Made by a program: the position numbers and the translations under genes. Of a stretch of DNA of 64,000 nucleotides, positions 1-8,774 are shown in pieces. Every line of letters begins with the position of its first letter. Position 1 is the stretch's first letter. Origin of the DNA: XYD1-FULL-44-32 sp964355855 (GTDB lineage: Bacteria; Patescibacteriota; Minisyncoccia; Phycocordibacterales; XYD1-FULL-46-19); contig CAYHFD010000001.1 in the NCBI GenBank assembly GCA_964355855.1, positions 12,684-76,683 of the forward strand, written 5' to 3'. The notes under the pieces were generated by a model. It saw only the letters and a program-made list of their open reading frames with translations, was not told the origin of the DNA and did no database searches.

Positions 1-337
1 ATCTAAATTTTTTATTAAACGGGTTATTGGTCTGCCGGGGGAAACAGTGGAAATTGAAAATGACCACGTGTCAGTTGTTGGCACAAACAATGTTGATGTT
101 GTCCTAGACGAACCCTATCTTACTGTCCCTCCTTTATATGTTCCCAAATCTATAAAGCTTGGTGCAACAGAATATTTTGTGATGGGCGACAACCGCAGTA
201 TGAGTCTCGACTCTCGTTCGTGGGGCCCAGTCACCATTCAACATATCAAGGGTCGAGTGGGAGTAAGACTTTTTCCCATCACTGAGGCCGAAATTTTACC
301 AGGTGACTACAGTAATCAGATTAAAACCACAAAATAA
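1..337 (+). CDS. lepB: signal peptidase I, C-terminal part (cut by window edge)
   Basis: C-terminal ~111 codons of type I signal peptidase, the membrane serine protease that removes signal peptides from exported proteins. The frame is open from the window edge, so the membrane anchor and catalytic Ser lie outside. Two family motifs are visible: KRVIGLPGE (box D, with the general-base Lys) and GDNRSMSLDSRSWG (box E). The stop is followed one base later by the hisS start, so the two are probably co-transcribed. Certain as a family assignment; only the 3-prime part can be judged. Confidence 0.93.
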   Translation, partial: SKFFIKRVIGLPGETVEIENDHVSVVGTNNVDVVLDEPYLTVPPLYVPKSIKLGATEYFVMGDNRSMSLDSRSWGPVTIQHIKGRVGVRLFPITEAEILPGDYSNQIKTTK

Positions 338-338
338 T

Positions 339-1643
339 ATGCCTACCAGCAAAAAAGGCGTGGGATCAAATAAGGAAGAACTGCAAAGCCCTAAAGGTAT
401 GAGGGATTTAATTGGCAATGATCTTTTACACTACCAAGGTTTTTTTGAAAAGGCCGCCGAAATTGCTTTATATTATGGCTTTACCCCTATTGAAACTCCA
501 ATCCTTGAAAAAGAGTCGCTATTTATTCGTGGCGTTGGTGATGGTACCGATATTGTCGACAAAGAAATGTACACCCTAAAAACTCGCGGGGGCGATCGCT
601 TGGCTCTGCGACCAGAATTTACCGCTTCGGTTATGCGCGCCTATTTTGAACACGGTATGCAATCTAAACCTCAACCGGTCATGCTTTATAGTCACGGACC
701 GCTCTTTCGTCATGACAACCCCCAACGTGGTCGCTATCGCCAACTCTACCAATTTAATTTAGAAATACTTGGCAGTAAAAAAAGTATCGCCGATGCAACT
801 ATTATAAAAATAGCTTCGCTTATTCTAACTGAAGTTGGCCTAAAAAATCACACTGTTCTTATAAATAGCATCGGCGACAAAGAATCCCAAATTGCTTACC
901 GGCGTGAACTTGTGGCCTACTATCGTAAACACACCAAAACTATTTGTGCTGACTGCCGTGAACGTCTAAAGATCAATCCCCTCCGTTTATTGGATTGTAA
1001 AAACCCCAAATGTGCTGAAATTAAAAATGAAGCACCGGAAACTATCGCCTACCTTTCCACGGAAAGCAAAGCCCATTTCAAAGAAGTTTTGGAATATCTA
1101 GATTCAATGGAAATAAATTACACTATTTCCAGCACCTTGGTTCGGGGACTCGATTATTACACCCACACTGTTTTTGAAATAGTACCAGAAACGACTGGCG
1201 ACGAAACACCTTTATCTTTAGGTGGTGGTGGTCGCTATGACTATCTAGGTAAAATCCTATCCGGTAAAAAAGATGTTCCCGGTATGGGTATGGCCATTGG
1301 GGTTGATCGAGTTATGGAAACCCCGGGTTATTCTTTTCCCACCCCACGGATTGTTAAAAAACCTAAAGTATTTTTCATTCAGTTGTCGTTTGACGCCAAA
1401 CTACGTTGTTTTGAAATTATTGAGATATTACGCAAAGCCAAAATACCTATCGCCCAATCTTTGACCAAAGATTCCCTATCAGCCCAACTTGGCACAGCCG
1501 AAAAATTGGGGGTAGCTTACGCTTTGATTTTGGGTCAAAAAGAGGCCCTAGAAGGCACTGTGATTGTCCGTAACATGGATACCCGCTCTCAAGATACAAT
1601 TAAAATGGACAAATTGGCTGACTACCTAAAAAAAATAAAATAG
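339..1643 (+). CDS. hisS: histidyl-tRNA synthetase
   Basis: Class II aminoacyl-tRNA synthetase that charges tRNA-His in the cytoplasm. About 434 residues, normal for the family. Motif 2 is seen as LFRHDNPQRGRYRQ, the histidine-binding loop as RGLDYYTHTVFE, and the C-terminal anticodon-binding domain follows. A GTG at 303 would add 12 residues overlapping lepB. The ATG at 339, one base after the lepB stop, is preferred because the conserved part (SPKGMRDL) begins soon after it. A CxxC/CxxxxC insertion near residues 205-225 is common in small HisRS. Confidence 0.97.
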   Translation: MPTSKKGVGSNKEELQSPKGMRDLIGNDLLHYQGFFEKAAEIALYYGFTPIETPILEKESLFIRGVGDGTDIVDKEMYTLKTRGGDRLALRPEFTASVMRAYFEHGMQSKPQPVMLYSHGPLFRHDNPQRGRYRQLYQFNLEILGSKKSIADATIIKIASLILTEVGLKNHTVLINSIGDKESQIAYRRELVAYYRKHTKTICADCRERLKINPLRLLDCKNPKCAEIKNEAPETIAYLSTESKAHFKEVLEYLDSMEINYTISSTLVRGLDYYTHTVFEIVPETTGDETPLSLGGGGRYDYLGKILSGKKDVPGMGMAIGVDRVMETPGYSFPTPRIVKKPKVFFIQLSFDAKLRCFEIIEILRKAKIPIAQSLTKDSLSAQLGTAEKLGVAYALILGQKEALEGTVIVRNMDTRSQDTIKMDKLADYLKKIK

Positions 1644-1645
1644 TC

Positions 1646-1674
1646 TTGCGTGTTTTTTATTCGTGTGCTAAACT
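1646..1674 (+). promoter_or_regulatory. promoter of bS21, leaderless or nearly so
   Basis: A -35 TTGCGT and -10 TAAACT are separated by 17 bases. The expected transcription start (about 1681) lies 2-3 bases before the ATG of bS21 at 1684, so the mRNA would be essentially leaderless. The spacing fits sigma-70 promoters; the start site is inferred. Confidence 0.6.
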
Positions 1675-1683
1675 CAGCGACAC

Positions 1684-1920
1684 ATGGTTATTGTACAAGT
1701 TGAAAAAAATTCCAGCGAATCTAATGCTAGCCTCTTGCGACGGTTTTCTAAACGCGTCAAAAGTTTGGGCCATCTCCAGCTCGTTCGGACCATCCGTTAC
1801 TCCAGTCGAGTTAAATCGGACCTGAAAAAAAAGCAAGATAAACTAAAGCGCATCGCTAAATATCAAAAACTCCAACTAGACAAAAAGCACGGTAAAATCA
1901 AAGATGCTTTCTATCGCTAA
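1684..1920 (+). CDS. rpsU: small ribosomal subunit protein bS21
   Basis: 78-residue basic protein matching bS21: an N-terminal strand (VIVQVEKN), LLRRF, then a long basic helix rich in Lys and Arg. bS21 sits near the anti-Shine-Dalgarno end of 16S rRNA. This copy is about 10-20 residues longer than E. coli S21 at the C-terminus. It has its own promoter after hisS, and its end overlaps the ybeY start by 17 bases. No SD is visible, consistent with a leaderless transcript. Confidence 0.85.
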   Translation: MVIVQVEKNSSESNASLLRRFSKRVKSLGHLQLVRTIRYSSRVKSDLKKKQDKLKRIAKYQKLQLDKKHGKIKDAFYR

Positions 1921-2305
1921 CAAGACAAGGCAGCCCCTACCCCGGCTGCCTTTTACCGACATTGCCGACCAAACTGCTGGAAAAAACTACATTTTAAGTT
2001 TAGTGTTTGTCGGTAGTACCACCGCCAAAAAACTAAATCAGACTTACCGCCAAAAAAATTATATTCCAAATGTTTTGTCTTTCCCTTTGTCTAAAAATGA
2101 GGGCGAGATTTTTTTAAATCTTGCTTGTGCTAAACGAGAATATAAAAATTATGGATTATCTTACAAGAAATATATAGCTTATCTCTTTATTCACGGCCTA
2201 CTTCATTTGAAAGGATACTCACATGGTAGTACAATGGACATTAAGGAGCGTTCATTAATACAGCGCTTTCATCTTAATGACCAGAAACATCGTCACCGGC
2301 CTTGA
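1904..2305 (+). CDS. ybeY: endoribonuclease YbeY
   Basis: Zinc-dependent endoribonuclease acting in 16S rRNA 3-prime maturation and ribosome quality control. 133 residues, the usual length. The metal-binding signature appears as HGLLHLKGYSH near residues 94-104; the family usually has a YDH ending, so GYSH keeps the third His but replaces the Asp by Ser. The upstream motif NYIPNVLSFP (usual form: T-DVLSFP) is also clear. It overlaps bS21 upstream and ftsA downstream (29 bases), indicating translational coupling. Confidence 0.88.
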   Translation: MLSIANKTRQPLPRLPFTDIADQTAGKNYILSLVFVGSTTAKKLNQTYRQKNYIPNVLSFPLSKNEGEIFLNLACAKREYKNYGLSYKKYIAYLFIHGLLHLKGYSHGSTMDIKERSLIQRFHLNDQKHRHRP

Positions 2306-3440
2306 TATTGGAACTGCCAGCATTAGGATTGTGGTCTGTGAATACAAAAACGGAAGCGCTGTGCCACAAGTCCTAGCCCTAGTTAAAAAAAATTCCCGCG
2401 GTCTTCGCCGTGGTTATATTTTGCAGTTTGACGAAGCGGTCGCGAGTATTAAAGAAGCCCTACAAGAAGCAGAGAGAGTGGCTGGTTGTAAAATTAAACA
2501 GGTTATCCTTGGTGTTGGCGGTGCCACCCTTGAATCAAAAATTATTGAGGGAGGGGTTATTGTCTCACGGGCCGATTCAGAAATAAACACCAATGATATT
2601 AATCGAGCCATTGAAGCCAGTGAAGCCGGCCTACCAGATACCGCCAACAAGTCTATTATTCACCGTGTTCCAATTGCTTTTAAACTTGACGGTAAACGAG
2701 TCACCGGTAGACCAGAGGGACTAAAAGGTTCTAAACTAGAAGCCCAAATTTTGTTTGTAACTTATGCGTCAAACCATTTACGTGATTTTATTTCGGCGGT
2801 AGAAAGCGCTGGGGCCAGGGTGGATGATATCGCGGCCGCTCCTTTAGCTGCTAGTCTAGCTATCACCACTAAACTACAAAAAACCGCTGGCTGCGTGCTA
2901 GCTAATATTGGTTCGCAAACAACCTCTATTATAATTTTTGAAGAGGGTTTACCTCTTTCTTTAAAAGTATTTCCTATTGGTTCGACCGATATCACCAACG
3001 ACATCGCCTTGGGCTTTCAAATTCCCCTCGAAGACGCTGAAAAAGTAAAAATAGGAGACATTGACGCCTCTATTCCCCAAAAAAAATTAGATGAAATTAT
3101 TGAAGCCCGCTTGTCAGATATTTTTGAATTTATCGAAAATCATTTGAAAAGGTTGGGCCGCAACGGACTCCTCCCGGCTGGTATTATTATTACCGGCGGT
3201 GGGTCCGGTATTACCGAAATTGAACAGTTAGCTAAAGATTATTTTAAACTCCCCGCCCGAGTCTCTATCCCAGCCGTGTCCACTGCCTCCAGAAACCAAA
3301 TTCGCGAAACCGCTTGGTCGGTGGCTTATGGTCTCTGTTTGTTTGGGGCCGATTTTGAGGCCGAAGAATCATTGGGTCTGAAAATTGCTAAAACCACGAG
3401 ACTAAACATCCTAAGGTGGATCAAAGAACTTTTGCCTTAA
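2277..3440 (+). CDS. ftsA: cell division protein FtsA
   Basis: Actin-like ATPase that tethers FtsZ filaments to the membrane. 387 residues. Phosphate-1 motif GLDIGTASIRIVV at residues 8-20, an FtsA-specific 1C domain (VTGRPEGLKGSKLEAQ), and the adenosine motif IIITGGGSGI near residue 300. The C-terminus (LNILRWIKELLP) resembles the amphipathic membrane-targeting helix of FtsA. It overlaps ybeY and is followed by ftsZ after 105 bases, the usual FtsA-FtsZ order. Confidence 0.96.
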   Translation: MTRNIVTGLDIGTASIRIVVCEYKNGSAVPQVLALVKKNSRGLRRGYILQFDEAVASIKEALQEAERVAGCKIKQVILGVGGATLESKIIEGGVIVSRADSEINTNDINRAIEASEAGLPDTANKSIIHRVPIAFKLDGKRVTGRPEGLKGSKLEAQILFVTYASNHLRDFISAVESAGARVDDIAAAPLAASLAITTKLQKTAGCVLANIGSQTTSIIIFEEGLPLSLKVFPIGSTDITNDIALGFQIPLEDAEKVKIGDIDASIPQKKLDEIIEARLSDIFEFIENHLKRLGRNGLLPAGIIITGGGSGITEIEQLAKDYFKLPARVSIPAVSTASRNQIRETAWSVAYGLCLFGADFEAEESLGLKIAKTTRLNILRWIKELLP

Positions 3441-3545
3441 ATTATATCCTTTGCCGACCAAAAAACCCGCTTTTTTTAATGGTTTGCTTTTTTAGTAGAG
3501 TTTGTTAACATTGAAACTATATTTCACTAAATAACCGACTTTTTC

Positions 3546-4715
3546 ATGGCCAAAATTCAACCGGAAATCGAAGCATTTGCCCGCATTAAAGTTATTGGGG
3601 TTGGTGGTTCTGGTACCAATGCAGTCAACCACATGGTCAACGCCAAGGTACGTGGTGTCGAATTTGTCGCTATGAACACTGACGCCCAGCATCTGCACGC
3701 TTCGGTTTCTCAAAAAAAGGTTCACATTGGTAAAAACTTAACTCGTGGTCTGGGTACTGGTATGGATCCAGAAATCGGTCGTAAGGCCGCCGAAGAAAGT
3801 TTAGAGGATATTCAAAATGTCATCAAGGGGGCCGATATGGTGTTTGTTTCTGGTGGTCTTGGAGGTGGTACTGGCACCGGTGCCATGCCCGTCATTGCTC
3901 GCACCGCTAAAGAACAGGGTGCATTAACAGTGGCCGTAGTCACCAAACCTTTTATTTTTGAGGGTAAACATCGCATGGCCCTAGCTGAACGCGGTATGTT
4001 GGAACTGCAAAAAGAGGTTGACGCAGTAATCGTTATCCCTAACGACCGCCTTTTAGGCATAATTTCCAAAGACACCACTGCCGAGCACGCTTTTGCGATG
4101 TGTGATGAAATTTTGCGCCAAGCCGTCGAGGGTATTTCGAATATTATAACCATTCCGGGTATTATTAATGTTGATTTCGCCGACATTCGAGCTATTATGC
4201 AAAATGCTGGCTCCGCCCTTATGGGTATTGGCAATGCTTCTGGAGAAAACCGCGCTGTCGAGGCCGCTCGCAATGCCATCAACTCGCCTCTCTTAGACCT
4301 ATCGGTGGACGGTGCCAAAGGTGTACTGTTTACCATTGCCGGTGGTTCTGATATGACAATGTTTGAAATTCAAGAAGCCGCCAAAGTTATTACCGAATCG
4401 ATTGATCCTGACGCCAAAGTTATTTTTGGTGCTATTCATGACGACAAACTCAAAAAATCAGAGATTAGAGTTACGGTTATTGCTTGCGGTTTTCCCGAAT
4501 CACAGAAAAAGAAAGGTGGCTTGTTTGGTTTTGATTCAAATAACAAAGAGACCGAAGTCGCCAAGGAACGTTCAAATGGTGTTCCACCCTCAACAACCCT
4601 GCGCCAGACACCTCCTCGTACCCAGGTAATTGAGCCCGAGAATCAATCTGATGGCGACGACGAAGACGATTGGTCATCTATCCCCGCTTTTTTAAGACGA
4701 GGAAATAAAAAATAG
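3546..4715 (+). CDS. ftsZ: cell division protein FtsZ
   Basis: Tubulin-like GTPase that forms the division ring. 389 residues with the tubulin signature GGGTGTG at 106-112 and the T7 loop NVDFADIRAIM. A variable acidic linker (about residues 320-372) leads to the conserved C-terminal peptide DWSSIPAFLRR, the binding site for FtsA and other partners; its retention agrees with the adjacent ftsA. The spacer after ftsA is AT-rich and may hold a separate promoter, but no clear consensus was found. Confidence 0.98.
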   Translation: MAKIQPEIEAFARIKVIGVGGSGTNAVNHMVNAKVRGVEFVAMNTDAQHLHASVSQKKVHIGKNLTRGLGTGMDPEIGRKAAEESLEDIQNVIKGADMVFVSGGLGGGTGTGAMPVIARTAKEQGALTVAVVTKPFIFEGKHRMALAERGMLELQKEVDAVIVIPNDRLLGIISKDTTAEHAFAMCDEILRQAVEGISNIITIPGIINVDFADIRAIMQNAGSALMGIGNASGENRAVEAARNAINSPLLDLSVDGAKGVLFTIAGGSDMTMFEIQEAAKVITESIDPDAKVIFGAIHDDKLKKSEIRVTVIACGFPESQKKKGGLFGFDSNNKETEVAKERSNGVPPSTTLRQTPPRTQVIEPENQSDGDDEDDWSSIPAFLRRGNKK

Positions 4716-4791
4716 GAATTAGTATTTAGTATATTGTATTTAGGATAATTGGAATTTCATACTATATACTCTATACTACATACATATTTTT

Positions 4792-5724
4792 ATGACCTAC
4801 GACCTCATCATCATCGGGGGCGGACCCGCGGGAGTTTCGGCTGGGGTATATTCGGCCCGTAAAAAACTAACCACTTTAGTTCTCACTCCCGACTTTGGCG
4901 GTCAATCGGCTGTCTCCCCCGATATTCACAACTGGATCGGTACCAAGTCTATTTCGGGAACCGACTTGGCTAAATCACTAGAAAACCATTTGCGGGCCTA
5001 CGAAGGCCCGGATTGTGTCATTCAGACCGGTCAGGCCGGCCGAGTGGTTGGTCTAGACAAGTCTGATAATATCTTTGTCGTCAAAACAGAGGACGGCCAA
5101 AGTACCGAGGGCAAAGCGGTACTAATCACTGCCGGCTCCATTCGCCGTAAGCTAGCTGTCCCCGGGGCAAGCGAATACGACCAAAAGGGTCTTACCTACT
5201 GTGCCACCTGTGATGGCCCGCTGTTTGCCGACCAAGATGTCGTCGTGATTGGCGGGGGCAATGCTGGTTTTGAATCGGCCGCTCAACTCTTGGCCTATTG
5301 TAAATCGGTCACCCTGCTTCATAAAAATGCCGACTTTAAAGCTGACAAAATTACCGTGGACAAAGTTTTGGCCAATCCGAAGATGACTGGCATTTTAAAT
5401 ACCGAGATTGTGGAAGTTAAGGGGGACAAATTTGTTACCGGCTTGGTTTATAAAGACAAAATTAGTGGTGAAATCAAAGAACTACCCGTCACTGGTATTT
5501 TTGTCGAAATTGGTTTTATGCCCAATACGGCCTTTGCCAAAGATATTTTAGCCACCAACGATTTTGGCGCCATCAAAATCGACGCCCGCAATCAAAGAGC
5601 GACGACCGACGGTATCTGGGCCGCCGGTGACTGTACCGACGCCCTGTACCACCAAAACAATATTGCCGCCGGTGACGCTGTAAAAGCCGTTGAAGATGCC
5701 TACCGCTGGTTGCATTTGAAATAA
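4792..5724 (+). CDS. trxB: thioredoxin-disulfide reductase family flavoprotein
   Basis: FAD- and pyridine-nucleotide-dependent reductase that keeps thioredoxin-like proteins reduced. 310 residues, the low-molecular-weight TrxR length. FAD-binding GGGPAG at 9-14, redox-active CATC at 137-140, nucleotide-binding GGGNAG at 154-159 and the C-terminal FAD motif GIWAAGDC. The NAD(P) motif reads GGGNAGFES rather than the usual GGGDSA, so cofactor preference may differ from E. coli TrxR. Downstream oxidative-stress genes (msrA, msrB, glutaredoxin, ytxJ) could depend on it. Confidence 0.92.
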   Translation: MTYDLIIIGGGPAGVSAGVYSARKKLTTLVLTPDFGGQSAVSPDIHNWIGTKSISGTDLAKSLENHLRAYEGPDCVIQTGQAGRVVGLDKSDNIFVVKTEDGQSTEGKAVLITAGSIRRKLAVPGASEYDQKGLTYCATCDGPLFADQDVVVIGGGNAGFESAAQLLAYCKSVTLLHKNADFKADKITVDKVLANPKMTGILNTEIVEVKGDKFVTGLVYKDKISGEIKELPVTGIFVEIGFMPNTAFAKDILATNDFGAIKIDARNQRATTDGIWAAGDCTDALYHQNNIAAGDAVKAVEDAYRWLHLK

Positions 5725-5770
5725 AGCATCCTCGACTTGCAACTCAAAATTTGCTAAATTTTACATGTTC

Positions 5771-5847
5771 GGGCGATTAGCTCAGTTGGCTAGAGCGCAG
5801 TCTTGACGTGACTGAGGCCACAGGTTCGAGCCCTGTATCGCCCACCA
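5771..5847 (+). tRNA. tRNA-Val (GAC), CCA encoded
   Basis: Full cloverleaf: acceptor GGGCGAT/ATCGCCC, D arm GCTC/GAGC, anticodon stem CAGTC/GACTG around loop TTGACGT (anticodon GAC), T arm ACAGG-TTCGAGC-CCTGT, discriminator A and a genomic CCA. A small membrane-protein gene starts 14 bases downstream. Confidence 0.95.
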
Positions 5848-5861
5848 AACGAAAAACTACA

Positions 5862-6185
5862 ATGAGATTACCCCTTACATATTTTCTGTTACTACCGATT
5901 CTTTTTCTCTGTATCGCTTTTGGTGGTAAATACGCCATTTTTGTTTTCCTCACACTAGTTTTTCTATTATTTTTAATAGAGGTTAAGGTGAAATATGGAA
6001 CTTTTACAAAAAAGAACATTATAAAATTCTTTAATACCCCAATTATACAAAAAGGTTTTGACGGCGAGACAGTTATCGATAAAAGTCCAAGGGTTTCAAT
6101 GTTGACAGGTATATTACTTATCTTGGGTGGTACGATATTGGTTGTAATCATCCTAACCCTCATTTTCTGGTTTCTTCTTGCGTAG
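5862..6185 (+). CDS. small membrane protein of unknown function
   Basis: 107 residues starting at the first ATG after tRNA-Val; a longer in-frame start would lie inside the tRNA. Two N-terminal hydrophobic helices (about residues 5-20 and 24-42), a short charged middle, and a C-terminal hydrophobic helix ending at the stop (about 82-105). No recognised domain. Probably co-transcribed with tRNA-Val. Function unknown. Confidence 0.6.
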   Translation: MRLPLTYFLLLPILFLCIAFGGKYAIFVFLTLVFLLFLIEVKVKYGTFTKKNIIKFFNTPIIQKGFDGETVIDKSPRVSMLTGILLILGGTILVVIILTLIFWFLLA

Positions 6186-6359
6186 TTCAAATCCTTAGGT
6201 TTTATTTCTGCCTATGGATCAATGAGAAGCATTGTAGTTTTTTTGCGTTTGTGTGTGCAATAGAGGAGTCGAAGCCAGATTGAAATATTTTATGAGCTTT
6301 TGAAATAAAATATCCAATATGAGTACTGGTCGTGTAGGGACCGAACCCTCTACCACCCG

Positions 6360-6851
6360 CTATTTCAAATAACTATCAAACCAGACCGCGTGGCAGGTGT
6401 AGCCACCCGGGTTTTTCTGCAGATAATCTTGATGGTGGGCTTCCGCTGGGTAGAATTTAGTCAACGGCTCCAAAGTGGTCACCACCGGCCCCGACCAGCG
6501 ACCAGACTTGTTGACGATATCAATAAATTTTTCGGCTTCACTTTTTTCTTCATCACTCCCATAAAATATCGCCGAGCGGTAGGAACTGCCTTTATCATTT
6601 CCCTGTTGATTTAAAGTGGTTGGATTATGCACCCGAAAAAAGAAGTCGAGTAAGTTTTTATACGAAGTCTGGGTCAGGTCATATTCTATCTCCACTGCTT
6701 CAGCGTGGCCGGTGTGGTTTTGATAGGTCGGATTGGCCACACTACCTCCGGTATAACCTACTTCAGTATTAATAACCCCTGGTTCTTTTCGAATCAGTTC
6801 CTCTAGGCCCCAAAAGCAACCACCCGCCAAAACTATTTTTTTATTATTCAT
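6360..6851 (-). CDS. msrA: peptide-methionine (S)-S-oxide reductase
   Basis: Repairs S-epimers of methionine sulfoxide. 163 residues with the catalytic GCFWG motif (Cys12), EVGYTGG and the His/Tyr-rich AEAHHQDYL near the C-terminus. It lies 25 bases downstream of msrB on the same strand, so the two stereospecific repair enzymes are probably one transcript. Confidence 0.97.
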   Translation of the reverse strand: MNNKKIVLAGGCFWGLEELIRKEPGVINTEVGYTGGSVANPTYQNHTGHAEAVEIEYDLTQTSYKNLLDFFFRVHNPTTLNQQGNDKGSSYRSAIFYGSDEEKSEAEKFIDIVNKSGRWSGPVVTTLEPLTKFYPAEAHHQDYLQKNPGGYTCHAVWFDSYLK

Positions 6852-6876
6852 ATTATTTACCCATTTCCTTATTCTC

Positions 6877-6899
6877 CTATTCGCGCGAATTAGAGATAT
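6877..6899 (+). repeat. interspersed 23-bp repeat, copy 1 (encodes the MsrB tail)
   Basis: One of four identical copies of a 23-bp sequence with core TATTCGCGCGAATTAGAG, containing the 12-bp palindrome ATTCGCGCGAAT. Read on the minus strand in the msrB frame it encodes I-S-N-S-R-E-stop. All four copies are in the same orientation. Confidence 0.85.
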
Positions 6900-7275
6900 C
6901 TTTGACCGAGATATTCTTAGTCACACCCGCTATAAATTTCAGCGAAATCGAGTTCACACAATGGCGGATATTTTTGGCGGTTAGATTTTCACCGGTAAAC
7001 ACGTGGCCGAGGTGACCACCACACTTGGCGCAGGTAATCTCGGTCCGCCGGCCATCGGCATCAACACTTTTTATTACCGCTCCCGCAATTTCATCATCAA
7101 AACTGGGCCAGCCACAATGTGACTCAAATTTATCTTGCGAATTATAAAGTGGCGCTTCACACTGCCGGCACACATACACCCCCGTGGCTTTATTATTAAC
7201 ATATTCACCCGTAAAAGCCGGCTCAGTGCCTTTATCAATGATGACGTGTTTTTCTTGGGAGGTGAGGGGGTGCAT
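6877..7275 (-). CDS. msrB: peptide-methionine (R)-S-oxide reductase
   Basis: Repairs R-epimers of methionine sulfoxide. Zinc ligands C36/C39 and C82/C85, core motif HCGWPSF, and catalytic C106 in RHCVNSISLKF. 132 residues. The last six codons (ISNSRE, residues 127-132) and the stop are supplied by a copy of the interspersed 23-bp repeat described separately, so the native C-terminus has been altered or extended. First gene of the msrB-msrA pair. Confidence 0.96.
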   Translation of the reverse strand: MHPLTSQEKHVIIDKGTEPAFTGEYVNNKATGVYVCRQCEAPLYNSQDKFESHCGWPSFDDEIAGAVIKSVDADGRRTEITCAKCGGHLGHVFTGENLTAKNIRHCVNSISLKFIAGVTKNISVKDISNSRE

Positions 7276-7326
7276 GGTTCGAATTATGTTAGGTTGGTGG
7301 AATTAAAAGATAATAATTAAAACTTT

Positions 7327-7851
7327 TTACCTTAATTCGTAAGTATTAAATTCAATCGGGCACTCTCCAAGTTCTCTACGGAGACAGTTGATAAATTTAC
7401 TCTGAGCTTGAGTAAATTTATCAAGACTTTCTGTCCTATTCTGCTTGATATGATTTATGAGCATTTCTATCATTATTTTAAGCTCTTCGTAAGCAAAAGA
7501 TGAAATGAAAAGACTTGAACCTAAATAGGTATCTTGAAATTGACTGATTAGTCTCTTTTTTTCATCTTCATTTAAATTTTTTTCTAATATAAAAACCCTA
7601 ATAGCTTTCAATAATTCCCAATATTGTTCTAATTTTTTATCGTATCGTTTACGTTGCATCTCTAAATAGTGAGTACAAAAATAACCAAAAACGATCGTCG
7701 TACCCGCCATTGACGCACTTAAAATATCCATACTTACATCCAATCGATAGAAAATGATAAAAAAGATTAGCTCAAAAGAAATCCAAATCACAAAGGACCA
7801 TATTAATCCCCTCGTTGTTCTTGGAAAAATTTGGTAGGCAATAATATTCAT
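7327..7851 (-). CDS. hypothetical membrane protein next to trypsin-like protease
   Basis: 174 residues. Two hydrophobic helices (about 13-35 and 40-60), then a long charged, probably helical cytoplasmic part. No recognised domain. It begins 23 bases after the protease stop on the same strand, suggesting a two-gene operon, so it may be a partner or regulator of the protease. Low GC compared with the core genes. Confidence 0.6.
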   Translation of the reverse strand: MNIIAYQIFPRTTRGLIWSFVIWISFELIFFIIFYRLDVSMDILSASMAGTTIVFGYFCTHYLEMQRKRYDKKLEQYWELLKAIRVFILEKNLNEDEKKRLISQFQDTYLGSSLFISSFAYEELKIMIEMLINHIKQNRTESLDKFTQAQSKFINCLRRELGECPIEFNTYELR

Positions 7852-7874
7852 AAATCGTTTCTATTGGTGTTTAA

Positions 7875-8774
7875 TCAGTATGTATGCATAATATTCCAAA
7901 TATTTTGCACAAGACCTTGTGTTTCGTAATTACCAACAGTAAGCCATGTCGGTACTCCTAAAACACATAACCCATTTTCCCCTTTAGATAATGCAATCCC
8001 CCCAGAGTTTCCACTGTCAACTTTCGCTGATATAAAATAGTTAGAGTCCGGCAAAGAAGGCTCTGCCCCTTCATAGCCACTGATAATACCATTTGTCACT
8101 ATTTGTGTAATAGCACTTCGTTGCGCGTAGGCGGGGTAACCAATAATTACTACAGGAGATCCTGTACTTATTGAAGTATCACACTTTTGTAGTGTGGACA
8201 TGGAATAATTTAATTTAGTTTTATCGGTGTTATTACTGTCCAGGAGTGGAAGAAGAGCAATATCAGTATAATTATTCCATCTTTTAGATTGAGATGGAAA
8301 AACGTAATATATCCCTGGTGGACCACCATTTATATTAAAAGCTGGAATTTCACAGTATCCAGTTGAATATGTAGATCTTTCTACCACATGCTGGTTGGTC
8401 AATACAAAATACTCACTTCCAATCTTCCATAAAGTGCCTGAACCAAAAGAATCACCGCAATCAACTTGTACTATGCCGTATAAATATGGGGTTAATTCAC
8501 TTGAAGTAATTGCAACAGAAATTTTCTGTATCTGAACTTTCTCTTCTAAAACTTCGGATATCCTTTCCTGTTTCTCTGTCTTTTGTTTGAGTGATTCAAT
8601 TTCTAACTTTGCTTCGTCTAGCATTTTTTGTGTCTTTTCCTCTTTTTTAAATCTTTCTATTTGATAATTTTTATATTGTTTATAGCCAAAATAACCGATA
8701 TTGGCTAAAACAGTAAAGCTAAGAATGATCGAGATAAATATTAGTATTTGTCTATATTTTATTTGTTTCTTCAT
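7875..8774 (-). CDS. membrane-anchored trypsin-like serine protease
   Basis: 299 residues. One N-terminal transmembrane helix (about 8-30), a Glu/Lys-rich coiled coil (about 40-83), then an S1-type domain. The catalytic triad is visible: His129 in TNQHVV, Asp171 in TDIALL, Ser257 in DSGNSGG. Several Cys suit an exported, disulfide-bonded domain. No PDZ domain, unlike DegP/DegS. The orientation (N-terminus in, protease outside) suggests a surface or envelope protease; the substrate is unknown. Confidence 0.85.
   Translation of the reverse strand: MKKQIKYRQILIFISIILSFTVLANIGYFGYKQYKNYQIERFKKEEKTQKMLDEAKLEIESLKQKTEKQERISEVLEEKVQIQKISVAITSSELTPYLYGIVQVDCGDSFGSGTLWKIGSEYFVLTNQHVVERSTYSTGYCEIPAFNINGGPPGIYYVFPSQSKRWNNYTDIALLPLLDSNNTDKTKLNYSMSTLQKCDTSISTGSPVVIIGYPAYAQRSAITQIVTNGIISGYEGAEPSLPDSNYFISAKVDSGNSGGIALSKGENGLCVLGVPTWLTVGNYETQGLVQNIWNIMHTY

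Noticed and set aside
3812..4336. Long minus-strand frame inside ftsZ
   Set aside because: Antisense shadow of a strongly coding gene.
6316..6350. tRNA-like 3-prime end (TAGAGGGTTCGGTCCC and ACGACCA on the minus strand)
   Set aside because: The T-arm pairing is poor and no D or anticodon arm can be found upstream; at most a decayed fragment.
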